In this document: piece by piece, positions 11,501 to 22,453 of the stretch
How the letters are laid out: the number at the start of each line of letters is the position of its first letter
How positions within the stretch are numbered: position 1 is the stretch's first letter
Origin: Chalara sp. BL73
Lineage: Eukaryota > Ascomycota > Leotiomycetes > Helotiales
Direction of reading: 5' to 3'
NCBI GenBank assembly: GCA_918026815.1
Contig: CAKJVC010000201.1
Location: 186,001 to 250,000 of the forward strand
DNA length: 64,000 bases
The notes under the pieces: generated by a model
Told to the model about the DNA's origin: nothing
The model's database searches: none
Seen by the model: the letters and a program-made list of their open reading frames with translations, nothing else
Program-made: the position numbers and the translations under genes

Positions 11501-12555
11501 CATTGGACTGGCTGAGGTCGCTTTTGAGGCAGTCGGCAATCCTTCAGAAGAAAACGATGTTTCATCGGTTGAGATCAATGGCGTTGGGGAATATTCTGAC
11601 AAGGATTTTCTTGTTTCTATTTGCTTTGACTTATCCAGCTCCATCATAATACCAACCTCTTTCCCTTCATAGTCTATCTCACTACATTGCCCATCGTTAT
11701 CTTCGTCCGATATATCTGGAGAATATTCTTGCGTTGTCACAGATGTGCCCAAGGGTCGTGTAGACGGCGTTGCAGGTGTTCGAAAAGAATCATTAACGAT
11801 TGTATTATAGTTGAAGTGTTTCTGCCCTGAAGCTAGATTATATCCGGATATAGCCGTGTAGGCAGGTGAAGTATCTATATATGGTGAACCTCCGAGAGAT
11901 TGGCCTTCACCATTCCATATTGGGAACTGCAGGGTCTTTTGAGGAGTCTCTGTGGACTTTGAAGGTATGACAAACGGTGATGATGGTTGCGGGGCTATGG
12001 TTGGAGAAAACCGAGACGACGGCAGCCCTTTCACCTTCTCTGATTCCTTATTTTTGGAGGGCATGCTCGAGGAGGAAGGGAGATTAGGTTGTGAGACCAT
12101 ATTCAGTGAGGTGTTGTTACCGATGGATGAGAATTGGGTGAAGCTGGAAGGCGGCGTGTTTGCTTCAGACAAATTTTGATCGTCGATGAGGATTCCTATC
12201 TGATCTGACTTCCCAGCCTCGCGCGTCTCAGCTGAACTCGAGAGTGTTGATGATGAAGTATTTGACTGAGTAGAAGGAATGCTTGGGATGAGGCTCTTAA
12301 TTTTCTCTACTGCTTCTGATTGAGTAACTGGATTTTCTGCTAGTGATCTTAAGTGAATGTGAGTTAAGGTCCAAATAGAGCTTTGGGATTTACTTACGCG
12401 ATAGTGCGCATGTTGGCTCTATGTTGCGAAATGGCCTCATTTTCTGCCTTGTGGTTCTTACGAGTGGGGTTTGGAGGGGCTTTTGGTTTCCACCCAGTGG
12501 CATCGGGACCGCTCAAGTGAGATTTACGCTCTTCAGAGAGACTTTTCTTTGCCAT
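8582..12555 (-). CDS. Large coiled-coil transmembrane protein, family member 3 (unrecognised)
   Basis: I do not recognise this gene. Two exons, 12555-12398 and 12347-8582, give 1307 residues. The 50-nt intron (GTAAGT...CTTAAG) is phase 2, as in genes 1 and 2, and the 52-codon first exon is again basic. I chose the start MAKKSLSEER; an in-frame ATG 26 codons upstream is possible. About 400 Ser/Pro-rich residues come first, then a very long coiled coil (about residues 430-970, many Leu/Lys/Glu heptads, SMC-like in composition but with no ATPase motifs). A Lys/Arg- and Ser-rich linker leads to a membrane span at about 1218-1238 (ILALIPLLILLSCSWIL) and a 70-residue tail containing a PPPP run. The layout recalls C-terminally anchored tethers such as golgins or KASH proteins, but no family signature is visible, so this is only a comparison of shape. 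Confidence 0.75.
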
Positions 12556-15500
12556 TTTATATACTACCTTCGATCTTGCCTGATACAGTACGAGTAGTGA
12601 ACTCTTAGTATTAGAAGTTGTTAACACGACCAAGATTTGAAGTTGATTCTAAGGATAGAGGTTTCTGGGATGCCTGAGATGAATATTTTGATACCACGCC
12701 GCGAGGCTGTTTCTTGGATTCGTCCGAAGTAAAATATCCCTTCAATTCACCTTTGCTGTCTCGCTGTCAACCACTATCGTTCATACAATAATGTAGTAAC
12801 TTTAATGAGCCCTGCTCAGGTTATTTAGGCTAATATTATGATCTCTGTGAAGTAGCCTTGGTATTGTAGCTTTCTTGGTTGGGGGTCATGTGATTGTCTG
12901 GTGAATTAGGGGGAGGACAAGCTCTGCCAAACCTCGCCAGAACATTTTTTTTATATTTTACTTCGGACAGTACAGGCTTAGAAGCATAGATATCATTTAT
13001 GCTTTCTATTACTTCAGTAGTTGCTGCTATTGTCAATTTTCAGCTGGGGAGAAATGAAGCGAAGAAAGGAGCATGCATTATCAGCAGTTTCGGGCGTATT
13101 ATGAAGGGAAGTTACTTCAGAATGTAAGAACGATGAGCAACTGTTATTGCAGAATCCGGGCCAACAGTTGCTGAACCAAAAGATCTTTCTACTCAGTTGC
13201 ATACCTTCTCATTGTTTACAGTTGTTACGCTTCAGCTGACTGAACATGGCAGATATCATCTCGACAAACCAATATGTCCATAATGCACCCTATGAAGTAT
13301 GTTTTACTGCACCTATGGAATCAACTTTCCTTTCTCCACCTCGGCAGCCCGTCTCACCGAACTGCCTCCGCACAGCGTACAATAAGAGTTGCCCTTCCAA
13401 CATTACGACACTTTCCCCTCTTCATTCTACGAAAACCAGTCGCTTATACACCAGTTAAAATAACATATGTCTAGTGCAGTAAAGAAGAGCCTAGAAAAGA
13501 CAAGATAGGGCACGAAGAGAGGCGGAGTCGTGGCTTCGGTAGATTATCTATAAACCCCACAATCCATCCTTTCCTTTCAACTGATTCAACAGCTTTCTTC
13601 ACTTCAAAGATAGCCCCCAATGCATTTCTCATCTCAAGATCCAAAAGATTGCAGATTCATCAATGCTCAAGATCTAATATGAAAAGGCGAATGCTGCTCG
13701 CCTTCGCCAGCGTTCGCAGATGCCTGTGTATCATGATTGCGTGGGAAGCAGTCATCGCCAAAGGTCAACATATCTGCGCTTGAAGGCGCGCCACCTATAC
13801 GCCAACATCAGAGCTCGGTGAAGATAGGTAGTTAACAATACTCGTTCGAGCCAAAGCAAACGTTTAGAGTCAATAAGAAACACCGCAAATAACCCCCATA
13901 CCAATTTTGTGTTCTTCGGCTCGCCCACCTCCAGATTCTCAGCTGCCCAAAGCCAATTATGAATACAAAGCAACGGCGGCAGGGGGTAAAGAAGAGGATT
14001 CAATTCGCGTGGCAACAAAGCGAGATTGCTCTTGGACACTCTTCAGATGGACAAAGAGGGATTAAGGATTACGGCAGAGATTGCATTTGTGAAGACAGAC
14101 GAAGATGGTATGGTCAATAAAAGATTAGGCGACTAGAAAGCCGTGAATACAGATGTGAGACTAGTGCAGTGTTGCGAACAATTTATCGAGCCCCGGCTTC
14201 AGTCAAGAGCGATTTCTAGGTCGCCATATGCTATACCTCAGCACCTTTCGAATTATCTGACCTCTATGATATATATTCGAATTCTTTTCAATATTTTAAT
14301 TTAACTCTAGCAGACACTGAGCCGTAAGAAATAAAATCAATGATTATCGGTCTCTTTCATGTGTGCCACGATTATTGCTAGCAGTGTATTCAACAACTGA
14401 ATTGATTCAAGAAATTACAACAAGAGGCACTATAAGGCCTGTGCGCTCCCTTGAAGAAGCGGGGAGTGCGGCGACAGCGAGCATAGCTCTTTCATTGAAA
14501 TAAGCTATGGATGCTTCAGCCGACCGAGAGAGCTTCTATATCGACAGCTGAATAGAAAGGAAGGCGGAGTTATGTGGGCCTCAACGCTTTATAATGTCAG
14601 ATTGCTAGAAAACAATCCGGCCGTAGCGTATATGATCAACAATAAAGAGAAGACATCTTTCCACCGAACTGCAATTGAGCTGAATGTTCATTTATGTCCA
14701 GACACCTGAAAATTACACGAACTTTGGAAGGGATACTTACGATCTACACATAAGTACCGCTTAAATTAACAATTCATTCCTCTTCAAAATGCACTAATGT
14801 TATCATCAAGAGATGGTAATCAGATATTCAACGATATGGCAAACACTATAGAGAGAGTGTGTAAAACATGGCAAGTCGGCCAAGGATATTATTTGAATAG
14901 CAGGGAATTCATTCAATAGCATACATACGGTATTCACAATTGATCGCATAGATTACCGAGTCACGCTTACATGTAATTGTAGACAAAGAGTTTTTCTCAG
15001 AGTTGTGATTCATCTAAATATCTGAAGGACAGCAGGGAGGATAAGAACGCCATCACAGCGCAGCTAACACCAACGAATGCTATCCTAGTACAGGGTGAGC
15101 AATTCCCCATGAGATATTTGTTTATGCGAGACATGTGAAAATAGAAATGCATCAGGTAGAAGCGGCGTGAGAATATGTTACTGCGGAGCATTGAGCGTCT
15201 CTGTGGCATGAGACTGACGAGCCCATTCCGTTATTTCGATGATACGGAGAGCTTTACCCAATAATGAATCGGTTAGAGGGTTGCAGGGTTGCGAATGACT
15301 TGCAAGGAGAATTGAGTGTCTCTGTGGCTTGAGACAGCGAGCCCATTCCACAAAGTGGAAAGCTTTACCCAATTATGAATTGCTGTTAAAGTCGAGGAAA
15401 TATTATGACGTATATTGAGCGTCTCTCTGACATGAGACTGACGAGCCGATTCCTAAGCGGAGGGCTTTACTCAATTTTGAATTGTGGAGAAAACGGGAGA

Positions 15501-15712
15501 GCGCTGAATAGCGCAGCAAGAGTCTGATGCGTTTGGCAATGGGTATCTGAATAGAGCAGTTAGCAGATAGTTTAAGTGGATGACAGAGAAGTAGAAGGTT
15601 TCTGCCGCTTTGAAGCTTACCATGAGTAAAAAAGGAAAGTACGGAATGGTAAGCAATGTAGCGCGGCTTCCCCTTGCTTCATTGGTTTTGGTGCTCATAG
15701 TCAATACTGGGG
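12556..15712. other. Long gene-poor spacer between coiled-coil genes 3 and 4
   Basis: Over 3 kb without a supported gene. Short frames near 12836-13202, 13246-13458 and 13752-14039 lack recognisable domains, and several lack ATG starts. The notable content is a three-copy structured tandem repeat at 15190-15485. Confidence 0.55.
15190..15485. repeat. Three tandem copies of a structured ~75-nt element
   Basis: Copies begin with ATTGAG at 15190, 15311 and 15414. Each has the order: outer arm ATTGAG, hairpin GTCTC-N8-GAGAC, GCGAG/GACGAG block, second hairpin, then TTTAC and an arm CCCAAT or CTCAAT that pairs back to the outer arm. The second hairpin varies but keeps pairing: TCCGT/ACGGA in copy 1, TTCCAC/GTGGAA in copy 2, TCC/GGA in copy 3. 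Copies 1 and 2 differ by two compensating base pairs. The spacers between copies are unrelated in sequence. Confidence 0.7.
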
Positions 15713-15797
15713 CTGGAAAGCGGTTAGTGACATGCCTTGGCAGGATCAAAAGTCACCATAAGCAACAGGAAATAAGTAACGAGGAGGAATAACCTAC
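15713..15797 (-). other. Probable 3' UTR intron of coiled-coil gene 4
   Basis: A donor GTAGGT at 15797 lies 35 nt downstream of the stop codon. It is followed by a perfect fungal branch site (CACTAAC) and the acceptor TTTCCAG ending at 15713, an 85-nt intron. The exon junction is closer to the stop than the distance normally needed to trigger nonsense-mediated decay. Confidence 0.55.
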
Positions 15798-15832
15798 CAA
15801 ACAATAAAAGCACTCTACCGAGCACCTCAGGG

Positions 15833-18800
15833 TTAAGCAAGGAAGTAGTCTCTGACGTCTGCAAGGAGACGGAAGAAGATAATACGACGGTTCCATTGGA
15901 CTGACAAGAAGTGCACGACAGATCTGTGTAAAATATCAACTTTGGAGTGCAGCAGAGTTCTAGTAGTGCTGAAAATTTCCATGGTTAAGTCCAAAGCGTG
16001 GCTTAATGGGAGACTCTTATTGTCAAAAGAATTGAGTATGGTGCCAGTTGCGATGCTAGTTGGGGTGGTACTTGAGGTGCCAGTTTGGGTGCCAAAGAGC
16101 TTACCAGACGTGGGAGTCATCGTGGTTAATGGTTCACTAGAAGAGCTGCTATCGAACGCCATGTGGTTGGTCGTGGAAGTATTTTCAGGGAATTTTTGGA
16201 GATCGTGGGGCAGAGTTAAAGTGGGACCGGGAGTTTGAACTGGTGTTCCTGTTACCGAAGGTGTTGGTGCAGATGTTGGCCGAAGCCCAGGCGGAAGCGT
16301 CAGGCCTGGTACAACCAGTTTCCATAAACCTAAAACCCCCAGGATGATGACCAAGATGACAGAGCAAAATACAAATAGCTGAGCAGCACTAAGCGACTTT
16401 TTAGAGAATGCTGAAGGTTTTGTCGTCAATATGACATTGGCCGGGCCAGTCATGTCGATCTTTTGCTGTTCGAATTCCATATTACTCTCCGGGGATTCTG
16501 ATGCCTCATTTGTGCCATCCGATGATTCCTGGGCTCTGTTGATACTCTCGGTAGATGTTGACATTTTAATTATGGGTAAACTAGCCTGGAAGATGATAGG
16601 AGTTGGCGAGAGTGACTCTGGGATGGCAGGAGGTGATACCGCCGATGACGATGGCGCGGGAGATGACGTAGCAATAGATAATACAACCGCCGATGTATTT
16701 GTTGAAGAGGAGTCTACAGAGGCCAAATATGCTGAATTTGAGACTGCTAGCTTTGGCTCTGTCTCTTGAACGACAATCTCAGGGATTGATCTACCAGGTT
16801 CTGAGGGGCTTGATGCTGCAGAGTCTGATGGCATGGGAGCCAAGGCTAGGGAAGCTCCAGCAACATCTGCCTCCCCCTCTTTCTGAGCATTGACTTCCTC
16901 AGGCTTGTTCTGATTGGCCGAAGGCTCTGATTTGGCTCGCTCCAGCTGGGCTCGAAGCTCAGTGTTCTGATCCTCTATATCAATTGCCATATTCATATAG
17001 AACTTTTCTCTCTTCGAAAGCTCAGCATTATCATCTACCAGCTCATTGTAGTCACCAATCAGCTCATCAGCCCTCCCATTTGCAAAGTCCTTGTATTTCT
17101 TATGTTTTTCGATGCTCTTGTTGTGATCTCGCTTTTCGTTTTCCAGAGACCTCTCAAGGGTCTCGATGGTGGTTTTAAGCGTACGCTTGTCCTCTTCCCA
17201 AACCGCACACTTGGTCTTGAACTCGCTTCTCACGCGCGCGATGACACCATCCGATCTCAACTGGTACATATTCTTCCAGATGGCTTGTTGTTCGGTGTGG
17301 TCCTTGATCAAATCTTCTTTCATGGTTTCGGCCTGCTCACTAAACTTGACAGTGATCTTTTCACAGCGCTTCTGTGACTTTGTGACAATATTCTCTATCT
17401 CATTGTCCTTTTTCTTAACGGTCTGTTTGAGTTTGCTGATTTCGTTTCGGCTTGCAATAGTTTCATCCTGGAGTTTTGCGTTCTCTGGGGTAAGAGTTTG
17501 GACCTGTTTTTGATAGTCTTGCTCTCTCTCCAAAGTTGCGCTTAGTTCATTCTGTAGCCGCTGAACCTCATTTAAATTGTCTCGCTCTCCCTTCGAAGCC
17601 GCACTTACTGCTCTCTGTAGTCGCTGAACCTCATTGCCATGGCCATTTGCTCTCTTTAAAGCTGCATCTAGTTCACTCTGTAGTCGCTGAACCTCATCGT
17701 TACGGCCTTGCTCTCTGTCTGAAGCCACGTTTAAGAGACCCTGTAGCCGCCCAACCTCATCTTCAGATTGCTTCTTCTCTGCCTTCAGCTCGTTGATGAT
17801 ATTTGCTGACAGAGGAATATATTCAGAGGCATCTGCACCATCTGCCAATGTAAGTTCAACCTTCGTTAAGGCATTTCCCACTAGTTCACGAATGTGCTCC
17901 TTCAGTGTATTAATAGTGCAGCTGAGGGTATGAAGTTGGGCCATTTGATCGGAAGACTGTGTCTTTAATTCCACTACACGCTCGGCTGCAGCTGGGAGAA
18001 CTTCATACCAAGGCTTCTTGCCGTCTGCAACATCGCCAAACTCATCATGGATTCCCATTGCGTTAGCTACAATTTCCATTTGTTGACGAATATCATGCAA
18101 CACCTCGAGGGTCGGCAATTTGCTCATTTTATCTTGGAGTGTTGCTAGCTCTTGTTTTGCTTCGAGAGCCATGGAAACTGCTGCTGGAACAACCTCGGCT
18201 AGTGGCTTCTGGCCTATTTTTGGGTTGCCAAATTGATTGGAGAGACCAAGATCTTCTCTAGCCGTTCTCAATATTTTCATCGTTTCTTGAATCCGCTCCA
18301 AAGGTGGGTATTTGGCTAGTAGATTGCTCAAATCCTTTACTTCAACCTTCAAAGCATCACGCTCTGTAGCAATATCTGAGTTACCCTGCCCATATTTTAC
18401 TTGGTGCTGTTGAATTAGAGTCTCGATATCCGATTTGAAGTAGGCCTTAGCAACTTCCTAGATAGAATTAGTTTTATTTTCAGAATGTTTGAGTATTAAG
18501 AGAAGTATGCTTTAGTTGAGACTTACCCATGTCATATTTTTACCACCGACATATTCCTTTGTTCCATCGCCCGCTCCATCGCTATTCTCTAGGTATTCAA
18601 CCTTCTTCTTCAAATATTCGACTTGCTGAGCTTGGGAAGCGACTTCTTGGGCTAGTTTTGAGCGTTCTGCGTCCGCGTAGTTGTATTGACCCTCATATTG
18701 TACCTTTTCTCTTTGCGCATCATCTCGCTCCTCCTCCAAGGTATCGATTTTACCCTGTAGCTCCTCACGAGCATCTAAGTGTCTCTTATCCAGGTTGCGA

Positions 18801-19402
18801 AGTACTGATTGGAGTTTTTTGACCTTTGCGTACTCCTCATGCCACTTCTTGACTGCATTGTCTTTGCGAGCTTCGTAGTCTTCTATAATCTTGCTCGCCT
18901 CAGCTTTCGACTTTTCTACCTCAGAGTATGCCTTTCGAACATCGCACTTGAGGGTATTGTTGGCAGCAGCTAACTCATTGTTGGAGGCGATTAGCTCATT
19001 GTGTTGTTCTTCTGCGCCATCTCCAACCAAAGTTTCTAATACTCCACTTCGTTCCCGTAATTCTTCATTATCCTTCTTGACTGCCCGAAGCTCCTGTCGT
19101 TGTATGATGTGCTCTGATAGCAATTTTGCTTTTGCTGTTCTAAGAAATGCGCAAGTACTGCAAGGAGTTCGTTTTGGTGGAAAAGAGTCATCATCAAACA
19201 TAGATTGACGCGTAGTAGTTGCCTTCACATATGGTAGGGCATTGCTGGGTACTTGTGCAGCCTTAAGATTCGAAGTATCGGCTTGTGTAGTCGTACTGGT
19301 GTCCATTTCAATACTCTCTTGATCTCCAAACAAGTCATCGTACTCCTCGTCGTGTTTCTCAGCCTTGCCATCAACTGGGCTTCCTTGATATGGAGCCGCC
19401 AT
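15833..19402 (-). CDS. Large coiled-coil transmembrane protein, family member 4 (unrecognised)
   Basis: I do not recognise this gene. Two exons, 19402-18527 and 18457-15833, give 1166 residues; the 69-nt intron (GTAAGT...CTAG) is phase 0, unlike genes 1-3. An acidic N-terminus (EEYDDLFGD) and a CSTC motif precede a coiled coil at about residues 90-285. Then come two copies of a roughly 60-residue module (a PPLE/PTLE start, LG or MG followed by FG, G.KP..EV.PAA, then ELK-like helix), and 22-residue repeats beginning EVQRLQ inside a second coiled coil reaching about residue 830. A Ser/Pro/Ala-rich linker leads to the membrane span at about 985-1005 (VILVIILGVLGLW), followed by a Pro/Ser/Thr-rich tail of about 155 residues. 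The start MAAPYQG is the first in-frame ATG after an upstream in-frame stop. The role is unknown. Confidence 0.75.
17500..17775 (-). repeat. 66-nt coding repeats (22-residue EVQRLQ units)
   Basis: Within coiled-coil gene 4, about four units of 22 residues begin EVQRLQ or a close variant (EVGRLQ, QVQTL) and carry a conserved Leu pattern. On the plus strand, CTGTAG.CGC.(G/C)AACCTCAT recurs every 66 nt. The unit is compatible with two 11-residue coiled-coil turns. Confidence 0.8.
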
Positions 19403-21028
19403 TTTGGAGGTGACTCCAGAATTAAGATCGAAGGAAGGCAATCTGTTACGGCACGTGGTTTTGGCTAATTCAGTAAAATTAGTCTATGGATAAACTCGAC
19501 AGAGAACAGGATATGACAGACCGTATCACCAAACCGTACAACGCACCTTCGAAAAGTACCAATGGAATTGTGGCTAGTGGTTATCTGGAATTGAGAAGGC
19601 GGCCACGCTTATAAGCCAAATAAGCTTATACAGATATAATGTGGCGTTGGTATCTCTGAGAAAATTTGAAGGTGAAATTGAGAGTTGGATTGAGGTGTGG
19701 GATTCTTTCTGGATGGAGGGGTGTTTTGTTTGCGACGAGGCACCCAAGGCTAGCGCGATATAATTAAGTAGCGTTCCGAAATCACGATATTGGCTGTATT
19801 TGGCTGTAATATTCACTACATGAGTGCTGATCCTTGCTACTTAGCCATGTAGTTTGGTGAATTTTATTTTTACGTCCGGTGCTTTGGTGGTATGTGCAAA
19901 ACGATTTGTCTTCATTACCTATCTATATTATATGTATCAAGCAAATAAGATTAATCTGTGGAGAGGTTGGGAATGAAACTAATATTTACAATTGTTCTTC
20001 TGGAATATGAACCTTTTACAAACGTGTACAGGCCTTTTTCTGCCACTGACATAATCGCCAAGTACGTATTATTCATCTTCAATAACGCAGAGGAGCCTAT
20101 TTTCCTTTTCCTTTGAATTTCTGTCTCGAGAGGCTCTCTGCTGTTATTGATTGTACGTTTCTGCCGGACAAGGCTGACAGAGCGATTGAACATAGCATAC
20201 CTTTTGAATATGCGAATTCTTTACGTGCTCGTCAGAACCTTTTCTAAAAATGAGATACAAGAGCATATTGTTCCTTCTCTATATGATATACTTGCTGGAA
20301 GATGTGGTTTTTGACGTTTTCGGAGGGTAAAATCGGTCGAAACATCCACAATTGCTGGGCTGTTGTAGGATCTGTTTTTAACTTGAGACTTCACAAATAA
20401 CAGCCATTTATTATATTTCCCGTAAGAGAGAAAATAGTGTTTGGTTGATCATGGCACCTTTGGCCATAGCCATTTCCTATAGCTAGTAGTTAGTAGAGGA
20501 CATACCGCATGATTTATACTAAACGATGGCAAGCGGCTCATATTAGACTATCCGATAGTTAATATAACGCCCCTTAAAGGACTTCAGAATTTCCACAGCG
20601 CTAGATGTAACAATACATGAAATAACAATCTTTCTGCTTATGCGCGAGATGTAAATAAATGAAAGGAGGAGGTGAGGTCCGCTCGCTTACTTGATCCATA
20701 TGCGACTATGCCTAAGTTGGACTGGTGCTTGCAAGATGTATCTTGGCGTTTTCTAGAGCCTGGGCGCCGTATGAAGAAAGAGACACAAGCTGCGTTTGCA
20801 ATATATTCGGCTTCTGTATGACGCTCTCTAGATGCTAAATCTCTATTTTTGGCCTAATAATATCCAATACTAGGACCATGTAAATCCTGTATCATGTGCC
20901 TGCTGTGCCGCACAATCACCGAGCTCCACCCATCTGGCTTAGATACAACGACGTGGTCTTCTCTTCAAGATGTAATTAACGCTAAGTGAAAACGAATCGA
21001 TAACGCGGACAGCGAGCTGGGAGGTAAG
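19403..21028. other. Intergenic spacer, no supported gene
   Basis: AT-rich sequence with only short frames and no recognisable domain. It contains the promoter of coiled-coil gene 4 (minus) on the left and of the ankyrin gene (plus) on the right. I looked for a NACHT or other STAND module that the ankyrin repeats might once have belonged to and saw none here. Confidence 0.5.
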
Positions 21029-21931
21029 ATGCCACAGGATTTTTACTTCGTGACCGCACGAATCGAAGAAGATACTCAGCTAGGCACAGTAGAGGAGCCT
21101 GGACCTAGCCCCTTACAAACAGCTGCTGGTGTTGGTGACGTCAAGAAGGTCGAAGCCCTGCTGGCAGAAGGGGCCGACGTTAACGTCGTCGATCCAGGTT
21201 GGTACGGCTTGACCGCACTGCAGGCTGCATGCAAAGGCGGGCATATCTTGTTAGTGAGAAAGCTGTTGGAAGCTGGAGCAGATGTGAATCAACCTGGTGG
21301 AAATAATGGCGGGCGAACCGCGGTCCAGGTAGCCTCCTTCTTCGGCCATCTAGACATTATCGAATTATTACTTGAACACGGCGCAAAGATCAACCAGCCT
21401 GCCGCAAGATACATAGGAAGAACCGCCTTACAAGCTGCATGTGCGGGAGAACAACTAGCGGTGGTGAAGCGGCTACTGTCAGCAGGAGCCATTGTCAATG
21501 ATCAGCCATCTGTATACTCAGGATGGACGGCGCTTCAGGCTGCGTGCGGTGCCGGCAATCTCGAGATTATAAATGTGCTGCTCAATCATGGGGCAGAGAT
21601 CAATGCTTCAGGAGCTAGATATCAAGGCCAGACAGCACTTCAAGTGGCTGCTCAAAAAGGCCATCTCACTGTTGTAGAGCTCTTGCTTGGTCTACGCGCC
21701 GATGTCAACGCCTCAGGCAGTCGACATTTTGGCAAGACCGCCCTTCAGTCTGCCGCAGAAGAGGGTCATTTGGAAGTGGTGCAAAGTCTCTTGAGGGCTG
21801 GAGCAGATATCAATGCAGTATCAGGAAAAGATACAAAGAATAGAACAGCCCTACAACTTGCTGCTTCTAAGCAACATGCTGATGTTGTGTCATGCTTACA
21901 ACAGGCAGGTGCTAAGGAAGTCTGGAAGTAA
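21029..21931 (+). CDS. Ankyrin-repeat protein (300 aa)
   Basis: A single exon starts at ATG 21029. After about 25 N-terminal residues the whole protein is ankyrin repeats, eight by eye, with spacing of about 33-37 residues and a very uniform core (GRTALQAAC, VVELLL, GADVN/GAEIN). Ankyrin repeats bind other proteins. Such near-identical repeats usually form the C-terminal sensor of fungal NLR-like (STAND) proteins, but no NACHT or effector domain is encoded upstream. It may therefore be a stand-alone ankyrin protein or a detached repeat tail. The ends are clean: first repeat SPLQTAAG, last repeat ending in QQAGAKEVWK. The repeat assignment is certain; the cellular role is not known. Confidence 0.85.
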   Translation: MPQDFYFVTARIEEDTQLGTVEEPGPSPLQTAAGVGDVKKVEALLAEGADVNVVDPGWYGLTALQAACKGGHILLVRKLLEAGADVNQPGGNNGGRTAVQVASFFGHLDIIELLLEHGAKINQPAARYIGRTALQAACAGEQLAVVKRLLSAGAIVNDQPSVYSGWTALQAACGAGNLEIINVLLNHGAEINASGARYQGQTALQVAAQKGHLTVVELLLGLRADVNASGSRHFGKTALQSAAEEGHLEVVQSLLRAGADINAVSGKDTKNRTALQLAASKQHADVVSCLQQAGAKEVWK

Positions 21932-22453
21932 GCTCTGGAAATAACCACTCAGGATTTCCTGTGCGCGGCCTTTTCCATATATACATGCAAGCAGCGCTTA
22001 TATGTGCTTTGTGTTGTCTTCTATGTCATTAGACCGGGAGACAGCTTTGCCTAGATATATGTTTAAGCCTTGAACCATGCTGAGAATCTCGACTGATGTT
22101 GGTGACAAAATCCGTATCTTGTCAAGGTCATTGTCTGGTTTCTCTATAATCTTATTGCACTTATTGCGCTTATGCGAGGAAAGTGTAGACAAATGGCCCA
22201 GAGTTGTTGCGATGCAGTTATTCAAGGGCAAATTATGATCAAGTAGAACTGCACCTCCAGCAAGCTGCACTGAACGAAAGCAAACTATGAACACGCTAGC
22301 TCATTAACCTACTGGAAAAGCTAAATATGATACCTTTAGATTATCGAGAGCACCAGCATAATAATACCGATATCCCTATCCTATGCAGTTCCAACTATGC
22401 AATAACCGCTATTAAATAAAACTCCCGCACGTCCACCCACCGAATACACCGTA
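21932..22453. other. Intergenic spacer between the ankyrin and 2EXR genes
   Basis: The two genes converge here, so this should be 3' UTR and terminator sequence. A minus-strand 98-residue frame (21998-22294) lacks an ATG start and shows no family signature; it may be a decayed coding fragment. Confidence 0.4.

Noticed and set aside
8582..12555. SMC or myosin assignment for coiled-coil gene 3
   Set aside because: Similar coiled-coil composition, but no Walker A/B, hinge or motor motifs, and there is a membrane span near the C-terminus.
13752..14039. Minus-strand 95-codon frame (LLPRELNPLLYPLPPLLCIH...)
   Set aside because: Starts with GTG, not ATG, and matches no family I know; may be decayed coding sequence but unsupported.
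15178..15372. Minus-strand frame across the repeat (LGKAF...EWARC type)
   Set aside because: Open only because two repeat copies happen to share a frame; the third copy is in another context and no ATG-started gene results. The pairing pattern explains the conservation better.
15190..15485. Hammerhead ribozyme reading of the three-copy repeat
   Set aside because: Copies 1 and 3 contain CTGACGAG after a hairpin, in the right place for a type III hammerhead, but the required GAAA box after the second hairpin is absent and copy 2 lacks the CTGA part. The core is not met.
21998..22294. Minus-strand 98-codon frame next to the ankyrin gene
   Set aside because: No ATG start and no recognisable motif. 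Possibly a fragment of a STAND-type protein, but I cannot support it.
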